This document shows positions 1 to 7,934 of a stretch of 64,000 bases of DNA, in pieces. Positions within the stretch are counted from its first letter, which is position 1. Every line of letters begins with the position of its first letter. The position numbers were made by a program, and so were the translations under genes. The notes beneath the pieces were generated by a model, which was not told the origin of the DNA, did no database searches, and was given only the letters and a program-made list of their open reading frames with translations. Source of the stretch: Microbacterium sp. RU1D (GTDB lineage Bacteria > Actinomycetota > Actinomycetes > Actinomycetales > Microbacteriaceae); assembly GCF_900156435.1 (NCBI RefSeq), contig NZ_FTPQ01000001.1, positions 1,302,001 through 1,366,000 of the forward strand. Direction: 5' to 3'.

Positions 1-138
1 CGCGTGTACGGCGACGTGCACCCCGACGTGGCCGAGGTGGCCGGCTTCCTCTCACCCAACCCGGGCGGGGTGGGGCCGATGACCGTGGCGCTGCTGATGA
101 CGAACGTCGTCGAGGCGGCGGAGCGCGTTTCGGCCTGA
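1..138 (+). CDS. folD: C-terminal end of FolD, methylenetetrahydrofolate dehydrogenase/cyclohydrolase (partial)
   Basis: Reading from base 1 gives 45 codons and a TGA at 136-138; the start lies outside the window. The segment ends with [12 protein letters not shown] followed by TNVVEAA, the very conserved last block of FolD, which makes 10-formyl-THF from 5,10-methylene-THF in one-carbon metabolism. It follows the family pattern GDV..VAEVAG..(T/S)[10 protein letters not shown]. An 8-bp stem at 170-177/191-198 about 30 bases downstream probably terminates it. Only about one sixth of the protein is visible, so NAD/NADP preference and completeness cannot be judged. Confidence 0.9.
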   Translation, partial: RVYGDVHPDVAEVAGFLSPNPGGVGPMTVALLMTNVVEAAERVSA

Positions 139-169
139 CGCGGTCGCGGGGTGGCCCGCGTGCAGCCGG

Positions 170-198
170 ACCGGGCCGGCCGTCGGGTGCGGCCCGGT
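170..198 (+). terminator. Putative hairpin terminator after folD
   Basis: Stem ACCGGGCC at 170-177 pairs with GGCCCGGT at 191-198 across a 13-nt loop, 32 bases past the folD stop. There is no T-tract, which is usual for GC-rich actinobacteria. Confidence 0.5.
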
Positions 199-358
199 TC
201 CCAGCGGGCCGGTGGGCGCGGTCAGGTGGGCGGACGGCATCCGCAAAGGCCCCCCGCCACCGCCGAACGGTGAACCACGGCGTGCCGCCGGTTGAACACA
301 CGGAGCGTCGCGCGCAATGGGGGAGGCGCGGGCCGTCGGGACGTGTCAGAGTTCTCGT

Positions 359-841
359 ATGACTGAGTCCGTGCTGAACGACCTCCTCCGCCGCGTCACC
401 GAGAGCGGCCTTCTCGACGACGCCCAGATCGACGAAGACAGCGTCATCGGCGCGGGTCACCTCGACGCCGCCGGTGTGGAGGTCGAGGTCGACCTCGACC
501 CCGAGATCGATGAGGACGACGAGCCCGACCTCGACGCGATCATGACCGGCCTCAAAGACATCCTCTCGGTGAGCGAGGAGCGCTGGCGCGCCATCGTCGA
601 AGAGGTCGCGAGCGACATCGAGGACGCCCTCGACGACGGCGAGCTCGACGCCGACGTCGATCTGCGCACCGACCTCGAGGCGATCGGCGTGGGCGTGTTC
701 GCCGACGCGATCATCGTCGTCTTCGCGGGTCAGACGTCGTTCCCCGACGCTCTCGTGCACGTGCAGCTGACGCCCGAGCTCGACGTCGAGGACATCGAGA
801 TCGTCGGCGATGACGACGAGGACGACGACGACGAGGACTGA
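359..841 (+). CDS. Hypothetical very acidic protein (160 aa)
   Basis: I do not recognise a family. From the ATG at 359 the product is 160 aa and extremely rich in Asp and Glu. It has an acidic stretch around residues 40-60 and ends in a tail of about a dozen acidic residues (pattern GDDDEDDDDED). No signal peptide, membrane segment or Cys/His motif is visible; the acidic segments alternate with short hydrophobic strands such as FADAIIVVFAG. An in-frame ATG at 317 would add 14 residues, but the more conventional N-terminus MTESVLNDLL starts at 359. Neither start has a good ribosome site, so a leaderless mRNA is possible. It stands alone between folD and the hpa operon with its own strong terminator. 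A nucleic-acid mimic or metal-buffering role is only speculation. Confidence 0.7.
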   Translation: MTESVLNDLLRRVTESGLLDDAQIDEDSVIGAGHLDAAGVEVEVDLDPEIDEDDEPDLDAIMTGLKDILSVSEERWRAIVEEVASDIEDALDDGELDADVDLRTDLEAIGVGVFADAIIVVFAGQTSFPDALVHVQLTPELDVEDIEIVGDDDEDDDDED

Positions 842-850
842 CCTCACGAC

Positions 851-882
851 GGAAGGGCCGGACGGGATCGTCCGGCCCTTCC
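851..882 (+). terminator. Strong hairpin terminator after the acidic protein gene
   Basis: A perfect 13-bp stem (GGAAGGGCCGGAC at 851-863 with its complement at 870-882) closes a 6-nt loop, 9 bases past the stop codon. It also faces the converging hpaI end and may act in both directions. Confidence 0.85.
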
Positions 883-938
883 GCGTTCGCCGTAAGCCGT
901 GCGAGCTCGGGGGCCGAGCCGCTTCGGTCGAGCGTCGC

Positions 939-1754
939 TCAGTAGCTCTCGCGCTCACCCGCGGGCTTTGTGGAGGCGCGTGAGGTGACGAAGCGCGTCG
1001 CGAGCGCCTCCGACGCCCGCGCGAGCAGCGCCACGTCGGCGCCCACCGCGACGAAGTCGGCGCCCGCGTCGAGATAGGCCTCGGCCACGGCCGGGTCGAA
1101 CGCGTTCACGCCGACCGGGGTCCCGGCATCCCGGCAGGCGGCGAACACCGCGTGCACCGCCGCGACCACGTCGGGGTGCGACTGCTGCCCGAGGAGCCCC
1201 ATCGACGCCGACAGGTCGGAGGGGCCGACGAAGACGGCATCCACACCCTCGACGGCGGCGATGTCGGCCGCGGCGGCGACGCCTGCGACCGTCTCGATCT
1301 GCACGGTGAGCGAGACGTGCTCCGCGGCGGTGGCGAGGTAGTCGTCGACGCGGTTCCAGCGGGCGCTGCGGGCGAGGGCGCTGCCGACCCCGCGGATTCC
1401 GGCCGGCGGATAGCGCGTGGCCGCGACGGCGGCCCGAGCCTCGTCGGCGGACGAGATCATCGGCACGATGAGGTTCTGCGCTCCCGCGTCGAGCACCTGC
1501 TTGATGAGCACCGGGTCGTTCCACGGCACGCGCACGACCGGGGCCACCGGGTACGCGGCGGCCACCTGCAGCTGTACCAGCACCGTCTCGAGCGAGATCG
1601 CCGAGTGCTCCATGTCGATCAGCAGCCAGTCCAGGCCCGCCCCGGCCGCGATCTCGGTCACGGTCGCGCTGCCCGAGCACACCCACATCCCGGCGAGGGC
1701 CCGGTCGGATGCCGCGAGGGCGGCGCGGAAGGTCGGGCTCAGACGAAGCGGCAC
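939..1754 (-). CDS. hpaI: HpaI, 4-hydroxy-2-oxoheptanedioate aldolase
   Basis: Class II, metal-dependent pyruvate aldolase of the HpcH/HpaI family. It cleaves 4-hydroxy-2-oxoheptane-1,7-dioate to pyruvate and succinic semialdehyde, the last step of homoprotocatechuate meta-cleavage. The 271-aa product shows the family landmarks: DWLLIDMEHS (base His at about 50), VRVPWND (Arg about 75), VQIET (metal Glu about 154) and VGPSDLS (metal Asp about 180). The open frame continues upstream to 1985. I chose the GTG at 1754 because it gives the typical N-terminus MPLRLSPTFR; this overlaps the hpaH end by 16 bases, consistent with translational coupling. It is the last gene of the operon. The product succinic semialdehyde can be oxidised by the GabD-type enzyme at 30829. 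Confidence 0.9.
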   Translation of the reverse strand: MPLRLSPTFRAALAASDRALAGMWVCSGSATVTEIAAGAGLDWLLIDMEHSAISLETVLVQLQVAAAYPVAPVVRVPWNDPVLIKQVLDAGAQNLIVPMISSADEARAAVAATRYPPAGIRGVGSALARSARWNRVDDYLATAAEHVSLTVQIETVAGVAAAADIAAVEGVDAVFVGPSDLSASMGLLGQQSHPDVVAAVHAVFAACRDAGTPVGVNAFDPAVAEAYLDAGADFVAVGADVALLARASEALATRFVTSRASTKPAGERESY

Positions 1755-2524
1755 GAGATGGTTCCCATCGGTCCGTAGTCGCAGAGCACGTCGTCGCCCT
1801 GCGACACCCACATCGGGCGCGTGAACGATCCTGCCAGGATGATCTCGCCCGCCTCCAGTCGCGCGCCGTGCTGGTGGAACTTGTTGGCGAGCCACGCGAC
1901 TCCGGTGGCCGGGTGGCCCAGGACGCCCGCCGCGACCCCGGTCTCCTCGATCTCTCCGTTGCGACTCAGCACGCCGGGCACCCATCGCAGGTCGATCTCG
2001 TCGGGGCGCTTGCGCGCATCGCCGAGCACCATCGCGCCGTATGCGGCGTTGTCGCTGATGGTGTCGACGATCGTGCGACCCTCGAGCTCGATGTGCGAAT
2101 TGAGCACCTCGAGCGCGGGGACGGCGTAGTCGATCGCGGCGAGGGCGTCGTCGAGCGTGCAGTCGGGGCCCTCGAGCGCGGTCTTCAGCACGAAGGCGAG
2201 CTCGACCTCGATGCGCACGTTCGAGAACAGCGCGACCGGGATCTCATCGCCCGAGCGGTAGACGGTGTCGTCGAACATCACGCCGTAGTCGGGCTCGGTG
2301 ATACCCGTCGCCTGCTGCATCGCCTTGGAGGTGAGGCCGATCTTGCGCCCCACGAGCGTGCGACCGGCGGCGATCTGCGTGTCGCGCCAGCGGCCCTGGA
2401 TGGCGTACGAGTCCTCCACCACGGCATCCGGATACCGCGCTGTGATGCGCGGGATCACCGCGTGGGTGCGGTCGGCCTCGGCGAGCTCGGCGGCGATGGC
2501 GTCGATCTGTGCGTCGGTGAGCAT
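1739..2524 (-). CDS. hpaH: HpaH, 2-oxo-hept-4-ene-1,7-dioate hydratase
   Basis: Adds water to 2-oxohept-4-ene-1,7-dioate to form 4-hydroxy-2-oxoheptanedioate, the step before HpaI. The 261-aa product is full length and resembles enteric HpaH closely throughout. It has YAIQ, GRTLVGRKIGLTSKAMQ, EPDYG, the metal-binding pair in IEVELAF (Glu106, Glu108) and Glu139, DTISDNAA, and the ending ISCRFV. It belongs to the hydratase/decarboxylase branch of the FAH fold. The ATG at 2524 follows GGAG on the minus strand. It is separated from the upstream gene hpaD by 88 bases that hold one copy of the 56-bp palindrome, and overlaps hpaI. Confidence 0.93.
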   Translation of the reverse strand: MLTDAQIDAIAAELAEADRTHAVIPRITARYPDAVVEDSYAIQGRWRDTQIAAGRTLVGRKIGLTSKAMQQATGITEPDYGVMFDDTVYRSGDEIPVALFSNVRIEVELAFVLKTALEGPDCTLDDALAAIDYAVPALEVLNSHIELEGRTIVDTISDNAAYGAMVLGDARKRPDEIDLRWVPGVLSRNGEIEETGVAAGVLGHPATGVAWLANKFHQHGARLEAGEIILAGSFTRPMWVSQGDDVLCDYGPMGTISCRFV

Positions 2525-2549
2525 GTGTCTCCTCCGTCGGGTGACGCGC

Positions 2550-2605
2550 GAGTCGCCGGAAAGTGTCGCCTTCGGGCGTGTTCGGGCGACGTATTCTGGC
2601 GACTC
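2550..2605. repeat. 56-bp two-stage palindrome, family 1, copy A
   Basis: Outer half-sites GAGTCGCC (2550-2557) and GGCGACTC (2598-2605); inner half-sites GTCGCC (2565-2570) and GGCGAC (2585-2590). Complementarity extends a few bases beyond both ends (CGC/GCG). The same geometry recurs at 32389-32444 and 49410-49465. It lies inside the hpa operon, between hpaD and hpaH, so it is transcribed. Confidence 0.85.
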
Positions 2606-2612
2606 GCGGGGG

Positions 2613-3758
2613 TCAAAGTTGGTTACCGAGCTTGAACTCGTCGCTGCGGCTTTCGGGCGCGCGGGTGTAGCTGAAGCCGTCCGCGCCGATCGTCACGGCC
2701 ATCTCGCTCGAGTCCTCGCGCGCGCGGACCGGCTGCGGGATGCCGTCGAGGTCGAGCACGAGCGACCCCTCGGTGTACCAGCTGGGGACGACGGGGTTGC
2801 CCCACCAGTCGCGGCGCTGGTTGTCGTGCACGTCCCACGTGATGACCGGGTTGTCGGGGTCGCCGGTGTAGTAGTCCTGCGTGTAGATCTCGACGCGGTG
2901 GCCGTCGGGATCGCGGAGGTACAGGTAGAACGCGTTCGAGACGCCGTGCCGGCCGGGGCCGCGCTCGATGGCATCCGATCGGCGGAGGGCGCCGAGCTTG
3001 TCGCAGATGGCGAGGATGTTGTGCTTCTCGTGCGTCGCGAAACACACGTGGTGCATGCGCGGGCCGTCGCCGCCGGTCATCGCGGTGTCGTGCACGGTGG
3101 GCTTGCGGCGCATCCACGCGGCGTAGACGGTGCCCTCCTCGTCCTGGATGTCCTCGGTCACGCGGAAGCCGAGCGACTGCATGAAGTTCACCGCGCGGGG
3201 CACATCGGGCGTGATCTGGTTGAAGTGGTCGAGACGCACGAGCTCGCCGGGGGAGTGCAGGTCGTAGCGCCACGAGAGGCGCTCCTGGTGCTCGGTGTCG
3301 AAGAAGAACTCGTACGGGAAGCCGAGGGGGTCGACCACGCGCACCGAGTCGCCGATGCCCTTGGTGAAGCCGTTCGGCTCGCGGCGCACGTCGCAGCCGA
3401 GCTCCGTGTAGAAGGCGACGGCCTTGTCGAGGTCGTCGGACGAGCGCACACGGTACGAGAACGCCGCGACCGCGGCGACCTCCCCCTTGCGGAGCACGAG
3501 GTTGTGGTGGATGAACTCCTCGGTCGAGCGGAGGTAGATCGCCTCGTCGTCCTCTTCGGTGACGTGCAGGCCGAGCACGTCGACGTAGAAGACCCGGGAT
3601 GCCGCGAGGTCGGTGACCACGAGCTCCATGTAGGCGCAGCGCAGGATGTCGGGCGCGGGGGCGGTCGGGGTGGGGATGGGGTGGTCGGAGACGATCGGGG
3701 CCTCCTGGGTCACCCAGAAGCCGGAGGAGGTCTTCTGTTCTTCGGTGTGCTTCGTCAT
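2613..3758 (-). CDS. hpaD: HpaD, 3,4-dihydroxyphenylacetate 2,3-dioxygenase
   Basis: Extradiol ring-cleavage dioxygenase of the vicinal-oxygen-chelate type. It opens homoprotocatechuate to 5-carboxymethyl-2-hydroxymuconate semialdehyde using Fe(II) or Mn(II). The 381-aa product matches the Brevibacterium HPCD/Arthrobacter MndD type rather than the enteric LigB type. Metal ligands are visible as His178 (RLDHFNQ), His237 (RMHHVCF) and Glu290 (DGHRVEIYT), with the acid-base His223 (TVHDTA). All are shifted by 23 residues from the reference HPCD numbering as I recall it. The ATG at 3758 has AAGGA 8 bases upstream; the frame is open to 3890, but that extension covers repeat DNA. It sits between hpaE and hpaH in the operon. 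Confidence 0.95.
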   Translation of the reverse strand: MTKHTEEQKTSSGFWVTQEAPIVSDHPIPTPTAPAPDILRCAYMELVVTDLAASRVFYVDVLGLHVTEEDDEAIYLRSTEEFIHHNLVLRKGEVAAVAAFSYRVRSSDDLDKAVAFYTELGCDVRREPNGFTKGIGDSVRVVDPLGFPYEFFFDTEHQERLSWRYDLHSPGELVRLDHFNQITPDVPRAVNFMQSLGFRVTEDIQDEEGTVYAAWMRRKPTVHDTAMTGGDGPRMHHVCFATHEKHNILAICDKLGALRRSDAIERGPGRHGVSNAFYLYLRDPDGHRVEIYTQDYYTGDPDNPVITWDVHDNQRRDWWGNPVVPSWYTEGSLVLDLDGIPQPVRAREDSSEMAVTIGADGFSYTRAPESRSDEFKLGNQL

Positions 3759-3795
3759 GGCTCGCGTCCTTGCGTGGGGAAGTCGGTGGGTCGGG

Positions 3796-3955
3796 GTGGC
3801 TTCGGCAGGCTCGGCCGCCGGTGGCGGCGGAGCCTGTCGAAGGGACCGGGGGTTCTTTTGGGTCGGGATGGCTTCGACGGGCTCAGCCACCGTGCTGGCG
3901 GGGGTTCCGTGAGTCAGTCGAAGGGACCAGGGTGGCTTCGACGAGCTCAGCCACC
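3796..3955. repeat. Cluster of three GCTTCGACAGGCTCAGC-type palindromic units, family 3
   Basis: Three related units occupy the hpaE-hpaD gap: 3796-3847 (two inverted arms, GGCTTCGGCAGGCTCGG against AGCCTGTCGAAGGGACC), about 3868-3928 (degenerate), and a half unit at 3930-3955 (GGCTTCGACGAGCTCAGCC). A further copy lies at 40408-40499. The array is transcribed within the hpa operon. Confidence 0.8.
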
Positions 3956-3975
3956 GCGAGGTCGCAGGACCGGTC

Positions 3976-5496
3976 CTAGTGCCCCGACGCCTTGCCGAAT
4001 GTCGGGTTGTGGGCGCCGCCGAGGGTGATGTGCACGGCCTGCTGGTCGGTGTAGAAGTCGATCGAGCGGTAGCCGCCCTCGTGGCCGAGGCCCGAGGCCT
4101 TCACCCCACCGAAGGGGGTGCGCAGGTCGCGGACGTTGTTCGAGTTCAGCCACACCATGCCCGCCTCGACGTTCTGTGCGAACAGGTGCGCGCGCTTCAG
4201 GTCGTTCGTCCACACGTAGGCCGCGAGGCCGTACCGCGTGTTGTTCGCCTGGGCGAGAGCCTCCTCGTCGGTGTCGAAGGGCGTGATCGCGACGACGGGC
4301 CCGAAGATCTCCTCTTGGAAGATGCGCGCGTCGGGCGCGACATCGGCGAAGACCGTCGGGCGCACGAAGTTCCCCTCGGGGAACTCCTCGGGGCGGCCGC
4401 CACCGGCGACCAGGCGCCCCTCGGTCTTGCCGAGCTCGACGTACGACATGACCTTGTCGTAGTGCTCGGGGTGCACGAGCGCGCCGACCTCCGTCGACGG
4501 GTCGTCGGGGAAGCCGACCTTCACACGGTCGGCCTGCGCGGCGTACCGCGCGACGAAGTCGTCGTACACCGAGCGCTGCACGAGGATGCGGCTGCCCGCG
4601 GTGCAGCGCTCGCCGTTGAGCGAGAAAACCCCGAAGATGGTCGCGTCGATCGCGGCATCCAGGTCGGCATCCGCGAAGACGATAGCGGGGCTCTTGCCGC
4701 CCAGCTCCATCGACAGGCCCTTCAGGAAGGGCGCGGCGTTGGCGAAGATCAGCTGCCCGGTGCTGCTCTCGCCCGTGAACGAGATCAGCGGCACCTCGGG
4801 GTGCTTCACGAGCGCGTCGCCGGCGTCTTCGCCGAGGCCGTTGACGAGGTTGAACACGCCCTCGGGCAGTCCCGCCTCCTCGAAGATGCCCGCCCACAGG
4901 GATGCCGACAGGGGGGTGAACTCGGCCGGCTTGAGCACCACGGTGTTGCCGGTCGCGAGCGCGGGTCCGAGCTTCCACGATTCGAGCATGAAGGGCGTGT
5001 TCCACGGCGTGATGAGGCCCGCGACACCGATCGGCTTGCGGTTGACGTAGTTGAGCTGACGGCCGGGCACCTTGAAGGCGTCGTCGGTCTGGGCGACGAT
5101 CAGGTCGGCGAAGAAGCGGAAGTTCTCGGCCGCGCGGCGGGCCTGACCGAGGGCCTGCGTGATCGGAAGGCCGGAGTCGAATGACTCGAGTTCGGCGAGA
5201 CGCTCGTCGCGTGACTCCACGATGTCGGCGATTCGGTGCAGCACGCGTGAGCGCTCGCGCGGAAGCATCCGGGGCCAGGGACCCTCGGTGAACGCCTTCC
5301 GGGCGGCGGCCACGGCGAGGTCGATATCGGCCTTCTTGCCGGCTGCGGCGCGCAGGTACGTCTGGTTCGTCACCGGGTCGAGCACGTCGAAGGTGTCGCC
5401 GTCGACGGAATCGACGAAGGATCCGCCGATGTAGTGCTGGATGTGCTCGGGCAGATCCGCCGGAATGCGACGGGCGGTGGTGAGCGGAGTGGTCAT
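3976..5496 (-). CDS. hpaE: HpaE, 5-carboxymethyl-2-hydroxymuconate semialdehyde dehydrogenase
   Basis: NAD-dependent aldehyde dehydrogenase that oxidises the HpaD product to 5-carboxymethyl-2-hydroxymuconate. The 506-aa product has the ALDH core: TPWNTPF (Asn166), MELGGKSP (general base Glu264) and GERCTAGSR (nucleophile Cys298). The HpaE-like features HYIGGSFVDS near the N-terminus and TPFGGVKASGLGHEGG near the end support the assignment over other ALDHs, as does its place directly upstream of hpaD. The ATG at 5496 follows a strong GAAGGAG. The frame is open to 5847, but the upstream part is intergenic. The 216-base gap to hpaD is filled by palindromic repeats. Confidence 0.93.
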   Translation of the reverse strand: MTTPLTTARRIPADLPEHIQHYIGGSFVDSVDGDTFDVLDPVTNQTYLRAAAGKKADIDLAVAAARKAFTEGPWPRMLPRERSRVLHRIADIVESRDERLAELESFDSGLPITQALGQARRAAENFRFFADLIVAQTDDAFKVPGRQLNYVNRKPIGVAGLITPWNTPFMLESWKLGPALATGNTVVLKPAEFTPLSASLWAGIFEEAGLPEGVFNLVNGLGEDAGDALVKHPEVPLISFTGESSTGQLIFANAAPFLKGLSMELGGKSPAIVFADADLDAAIDATIFGVFSLNGERCTAGSRILVQRSVYDDFVARYAAQADRVKVGFPDDPSTEVGALVHPEHYDKVMSYVELGKTEGRLVAGGGRPEEFPEGNFVRPTVFADVAPDARIFQEEIFGPVVAITPFDTDEEALAQANNTRYGLAAYVWTNDLKRAHLFAQNVEAGMVWLNSNNVRDLRTPFGGVKASGLGHEGGYRSIDFYTDQQAVHITLGGAHNPTFGKASGH

Positions 5497-5521
5497 GGGT
5501 GCTCCTTCGGTGAAGAGGGGT

Positions 5522-5584
5522 GGATGCCGGGTGGAGTGCGGTCCGCGACGTCGGTGTCGTCGGGGCGCGGGGATGACGGCATCC
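5522..5584. repeat. Inverted GGATGCC...GGCATCC pair in the regulator-hpaE gap
   Basis: GGATGCC at 5522-5528 and GGCATCC at 5578-5584 face each other inside the 92-base gap between the GntR gene and hpaE. It is one of at least nine such inverted pairs in intergenic DNA here. Whether it folds is uncertain because the spacer is 49 bases. Confidence 0.5.
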
Positions 5585-5588
5585 GGGT

Positions 5589-6281
5589 TCAGAATGCGGG
5601 GAGGCCGAGCACCTGGTCGGGGTGCTCGTGGATCATGTAGGCGTCGAGGGTGGCCGAGCGGTGGCGCCGCGAGACCTTCTCGATCTCGGCGAGCGGGGCG
5701 CCGGTCTCGATGAGCACGAGGATGTTCTCGTGCTCGCGCACGGATTCGGCGGCACGACCGGGCACGAAGCTGAAGGTGGAGTCGCGCAGGTGACCGAGAC
5801 GCGCCCACTCGGCCTGAACCAGATCGAGCATGCGCGGGTTCGCGCACTTCTCGAACAGGATCGCGTGGAACTCCTGGTTCAGCGCGGTGAACGCTCGCGG
5901 GTCGAAGTGCTCGAGCGTCTCGACCATGAGCTCGTTGACCGATCGCGCGCGGCGCACGTCGTCGGCGGTGAGCGCGCGCGCCGACAAGGCGGTCGCGGCC
6001 CCCTCGAGCAGGCTGAGCGCCTGCATGCTGTAGCGGTACGCGGTGTCGTCGACCATCGAGACGCGCGCGCCGACGTTGCGCTCGAACATCACCAGGCCCT
6101 CGGCCTCGAGCTGGCGGATGGCCTCGCGCACGGGGACGACGCTCATGTCGAGTTCACCCGCGATCGAGCCGAGCACGAGGCGGTAACCCGGCGTGAACTC
6201 CTGCGACGCGATGCGCTGCTTGATCCAGTGGTAGGCCTGCTGCGACTTGCTGCGCGAGGGCGTCGACGTGTCGGCATGCAT
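5589..6281 (-). CDS. GntR/FCD-family regulator of the hpa operon
   Basis: The 230-aa product has an N-terminal GntR winged helix (residues about 13-77, with SIAGELDMSVVPVREAIRQLEAEGLV) and a C-terminal FCD ligand domain (about 85-215). Candidate FCD metal-site histidines are in FHAILFE, REHENIL and RRHRSAT. FCD proteins are usually repressors released by an organic acid, so an hpa intermediate is a reasonable inferred ligand. Its ATG overlaps the stop of the upstream FAH-RraA gene (TGATG), so it is co-transcribed and translationally coupled. Autoregulation through the promoter near 7843-7871 is likely but unproven. HpaR of enterics is MarR-type, so this is a different regulatory solution. Confidence 0.85.
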   Translation of the reverse strand: MHADTSTPSRSKSQQAYHWIKQRIASQEFTPGYRLVLGSIAGELDMSVVPVREAIRQLEAEGLVMFERNVGARVSMVDDTAYRYSMQALSLLEGAATALSARALTADDVRRARSVNELMVETLEHFDPRAFTALNQEFHAILFEKCANPRMLDLVQAEWARLGHLRDSTFSFVPGRAAESVREHENILVLIETGAPLAEIEKVSRRHRSATLDAYMIHEHPDQVLGLPAF

Positions 6282-7816
6282 CAGGCGTCGCCCTCTTTCT
6301 CGAAACGGGCGCGCCAGGCCGCGTTCATCGGGAACAGCCCCTCGATGGGGTGACCGGATGCCACCTGGCGGGCGATCCACGCGTCTTCCTCCTCTTGAGC
6401 GAGGGCGGCGTCGGCCACCTCCTCGGCGAGCGCGGGCGGGACGACGATGACGCCGTCGCCGTCGCCGACGAGGATGTCGCCGGGTTCGATCGTGGTGCCG
6501 CCGCAGCCGACGGCGACGTCGGTCTCCCACGGCACGTGACGCCGGCCGAGCACAGCGGGGTGCGGGCCGGCGGTGAAGACGGGGATGCCGACCGCGGCCA
6601 CGGCCTCGGCGTCGCGCACGCCGCCGTCGGTGACGATCGCGGCGGCGCCGCGGGCATGGGCGCGAATCGCGAGGATGTCGCCGAGCGTGCCCGAGCCGCG
6701 CTCGCCGCGGGCCTCGATGACCAGCACCTCGCCCTCCTCCACCGCATCGAACGCGCGCTTCTGGGCGTTCTGGCCGCCGCCGCGCGCCGCGAAGAGGTCT
6801 TCCCGGTGGGGGAGGAAGCGGAGCGTGCGCGCGGTGCCGACGAAGTGGCTGCCAGGGGTGAGGGCGTGAACGCCGTCGATCGTGACGTCGTTCAGGCCGC
6901 GCTTGCGCAGCTGGCCGCTGAGGGCTGCGACGGGGACGCGCGACAGCTTTTCGCGCAGCGCGGGGGAGAGGGAGGAGCGGCCTTCGAGGACAGAAGATCC
7001 GGCGAGGACAGGGGGTGCGTCCTCGGATCGTCCTGCCTCTGGACGATCCCCGGTGCTCGTGCCGGCCGCCGCGGCATCCGCCGATCCCCACGCCTCGACG
7101 CGCTGGGTGTCGTCCACCGCGGGGAGCGATCCGATCGCGGCGTCGAAGGAGCGGCGGCCCTCGATCACCGTGGTGCGCAGGCGTCCGGTCGAGAGGGGGC
7201 CGGCATCCACCTGCACCTCGACGACATCGCCGGGCGAGACGACCGACGATCCCGCGGGGGTTCCGGTGAGGATGACGTCGCCGGTCTCGAGCGTGAAGTG
7301 CTGAGAGAGGTCGGCCACGATCTGGGTGAGCGGGAAGATGAGGCCGGCGGTGGTGTCGTCCTGGACGACCTCGCCGTTGACCCACGTGCGCAGCCGCAGG
7401 TCGGAGGGGTCGACCTCGCGCGCGTCGAGGAGTACGGGACCGAGCGGGGTATACCCGTCGCCGCCCTTCGAGCGCACGTTCGAGCCCTTGTCGTTCGCGC
7501 GGAGATCGTAGAGGCCGAAGTCGTTGGCGGCGGTGACGGATGCCACGTGCGACCAGGCGGCATCCGGGGTCACCCACCGCGCGGGCTCGCCGATGACGAG
7601 CGCGATTTCGCCCTCGAAGGCGAGCAGTTCGGTGCCCGCGGGACGCTCGATCTCGGCGCCCGAGGCGGCGAGGGAACTCGACGGCTTGAAGAAGTACGAG
7701 GGGGCGGCGGGGCGGCGTCCGCGCTGGTCGGCGCGCGAGGCGTACGAGAGATGGACGGCCACGATCTTGCCCGGACGGGCGCCGAGGGCGGCGAACCGGG
7801 GGTCGGTGTCGGTCAT
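6281..7816 (-). CDS. Fused fumarylacetoacetate hydrolase-like / RraA-like protein (HpaG-type candidate)
   Basis: A 511-aa two-domain protein. Residues about 15-225 form an FAH/HpaG domain with FEGEIALVIG (Glu68, Glu70) and ANDFGLYD (Asp99) as metal ligands. Residues about 235-283 are an Ala/Gly/Ser-rich linker. Residues about 284-511 are an RraA-like domain with GTLGDILAIRAHARG and TDGGVRD (Arg401, Asp402), the residues used by HMG/CHA aldolases. It is first in the operon, where HpaG (OPET decarboxylase/HHDD isomerase) is expected. Enteric HpaG has two FAH domains; here one seems replaced by RraA, whose relatives decarboxylate oxaloacetate. I infer that one half isomerises and the other decarboxylates. 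The ATG at 7816 follows AAGGGA. Both domains appear intact, so this is not a frameshift remnant. Confidence 0.85.
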   Translation of the reverse strand: MTDTDPRFAALGARPGKIVAVHLSYASRADQRGRRPAAPSYFFKPSSSLAASGAEIERPAGTELLAFEGEIALVIGEPARWVTPDAAWSHVASVTAANDFGLYDLRANDKGSNVRSKGGDGYTPLGPVLLDAREVDPSDLRLRTWVNGEVVQDDTTAGLIFPLTQIVADLSQHFTLETGDVILTGTPAGSSVVSPGDVVEVQVDAGPLSTGRLRTTVIEGRRSFDAAIGSLPAVDDTQRVEAWGSADAAAAGTSTGDRPEAGRSEDAPPVLAGSSVLEGRSSLSPALREKLSRVPVAALSGQLRKRGLNDVTIDGVHALTPGSHFVGTARTLRFLPHREDLFAARGGGQNAQKRAFDAVEEGEVLVIEARGERGSGTLGDILAIRAHARGAAAIVTDGGVRDAEAVAAVGIPVFTAGPHPAVLGRRHVPWETDVAVGCGGTTIEPGDILVGDGDGVIVVPPALAEEVADAALAQEEEDAWIARQVASGHPIEGLFPMNAAWRARFEKEGDA

Positions 7817-7842
7817 GGAAGCTCCCTTGCGTCGTATTCGAA

Positions 7843-7871
7843 ATCGTATATGACCCGAACGGCGGGAGCAA
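7843..7871 (-). promoter_or_regulatory. Predicted promoter of the hpa operon
   Basis: On the minus strand TTGCTC (plus 7866-7871) and TACGAT (plus 7843-7848) are spaced by exactly 17 bases, an acceptable -35/-10 pair, about 27 bases before the FAH-RraA start. A direct repeat TCGTAT at 7832-7837 and 7844-7849 overlaps the -10 and start site and could be part of a GntR operator. Both are inferred from sequence only. Confidence 0.5.
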
Positions 7872-7934
7872 GCATCCCGTTCTCACCCCCGACAGAGACG
7901 TCGCGGTTCGACGACGCCGTCAAAGGAGCTCTCC

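Noticed and set aside
317..358. Upstream ATG of the acidic protein
   Set aside because: The extra residues MGEARAVGTCQSSR do not resemble the rest, and there is no better ribosome site; kept only as an alternative start.
5589..7886. A 765-codon minus frame joining the GntR regulator to upstream sequence
   Set aside because: The upstream portion is a shadow of the FAH-RraA gene in another frame; the regulator starts at the ATG overlapping the FAH-RraA stop.
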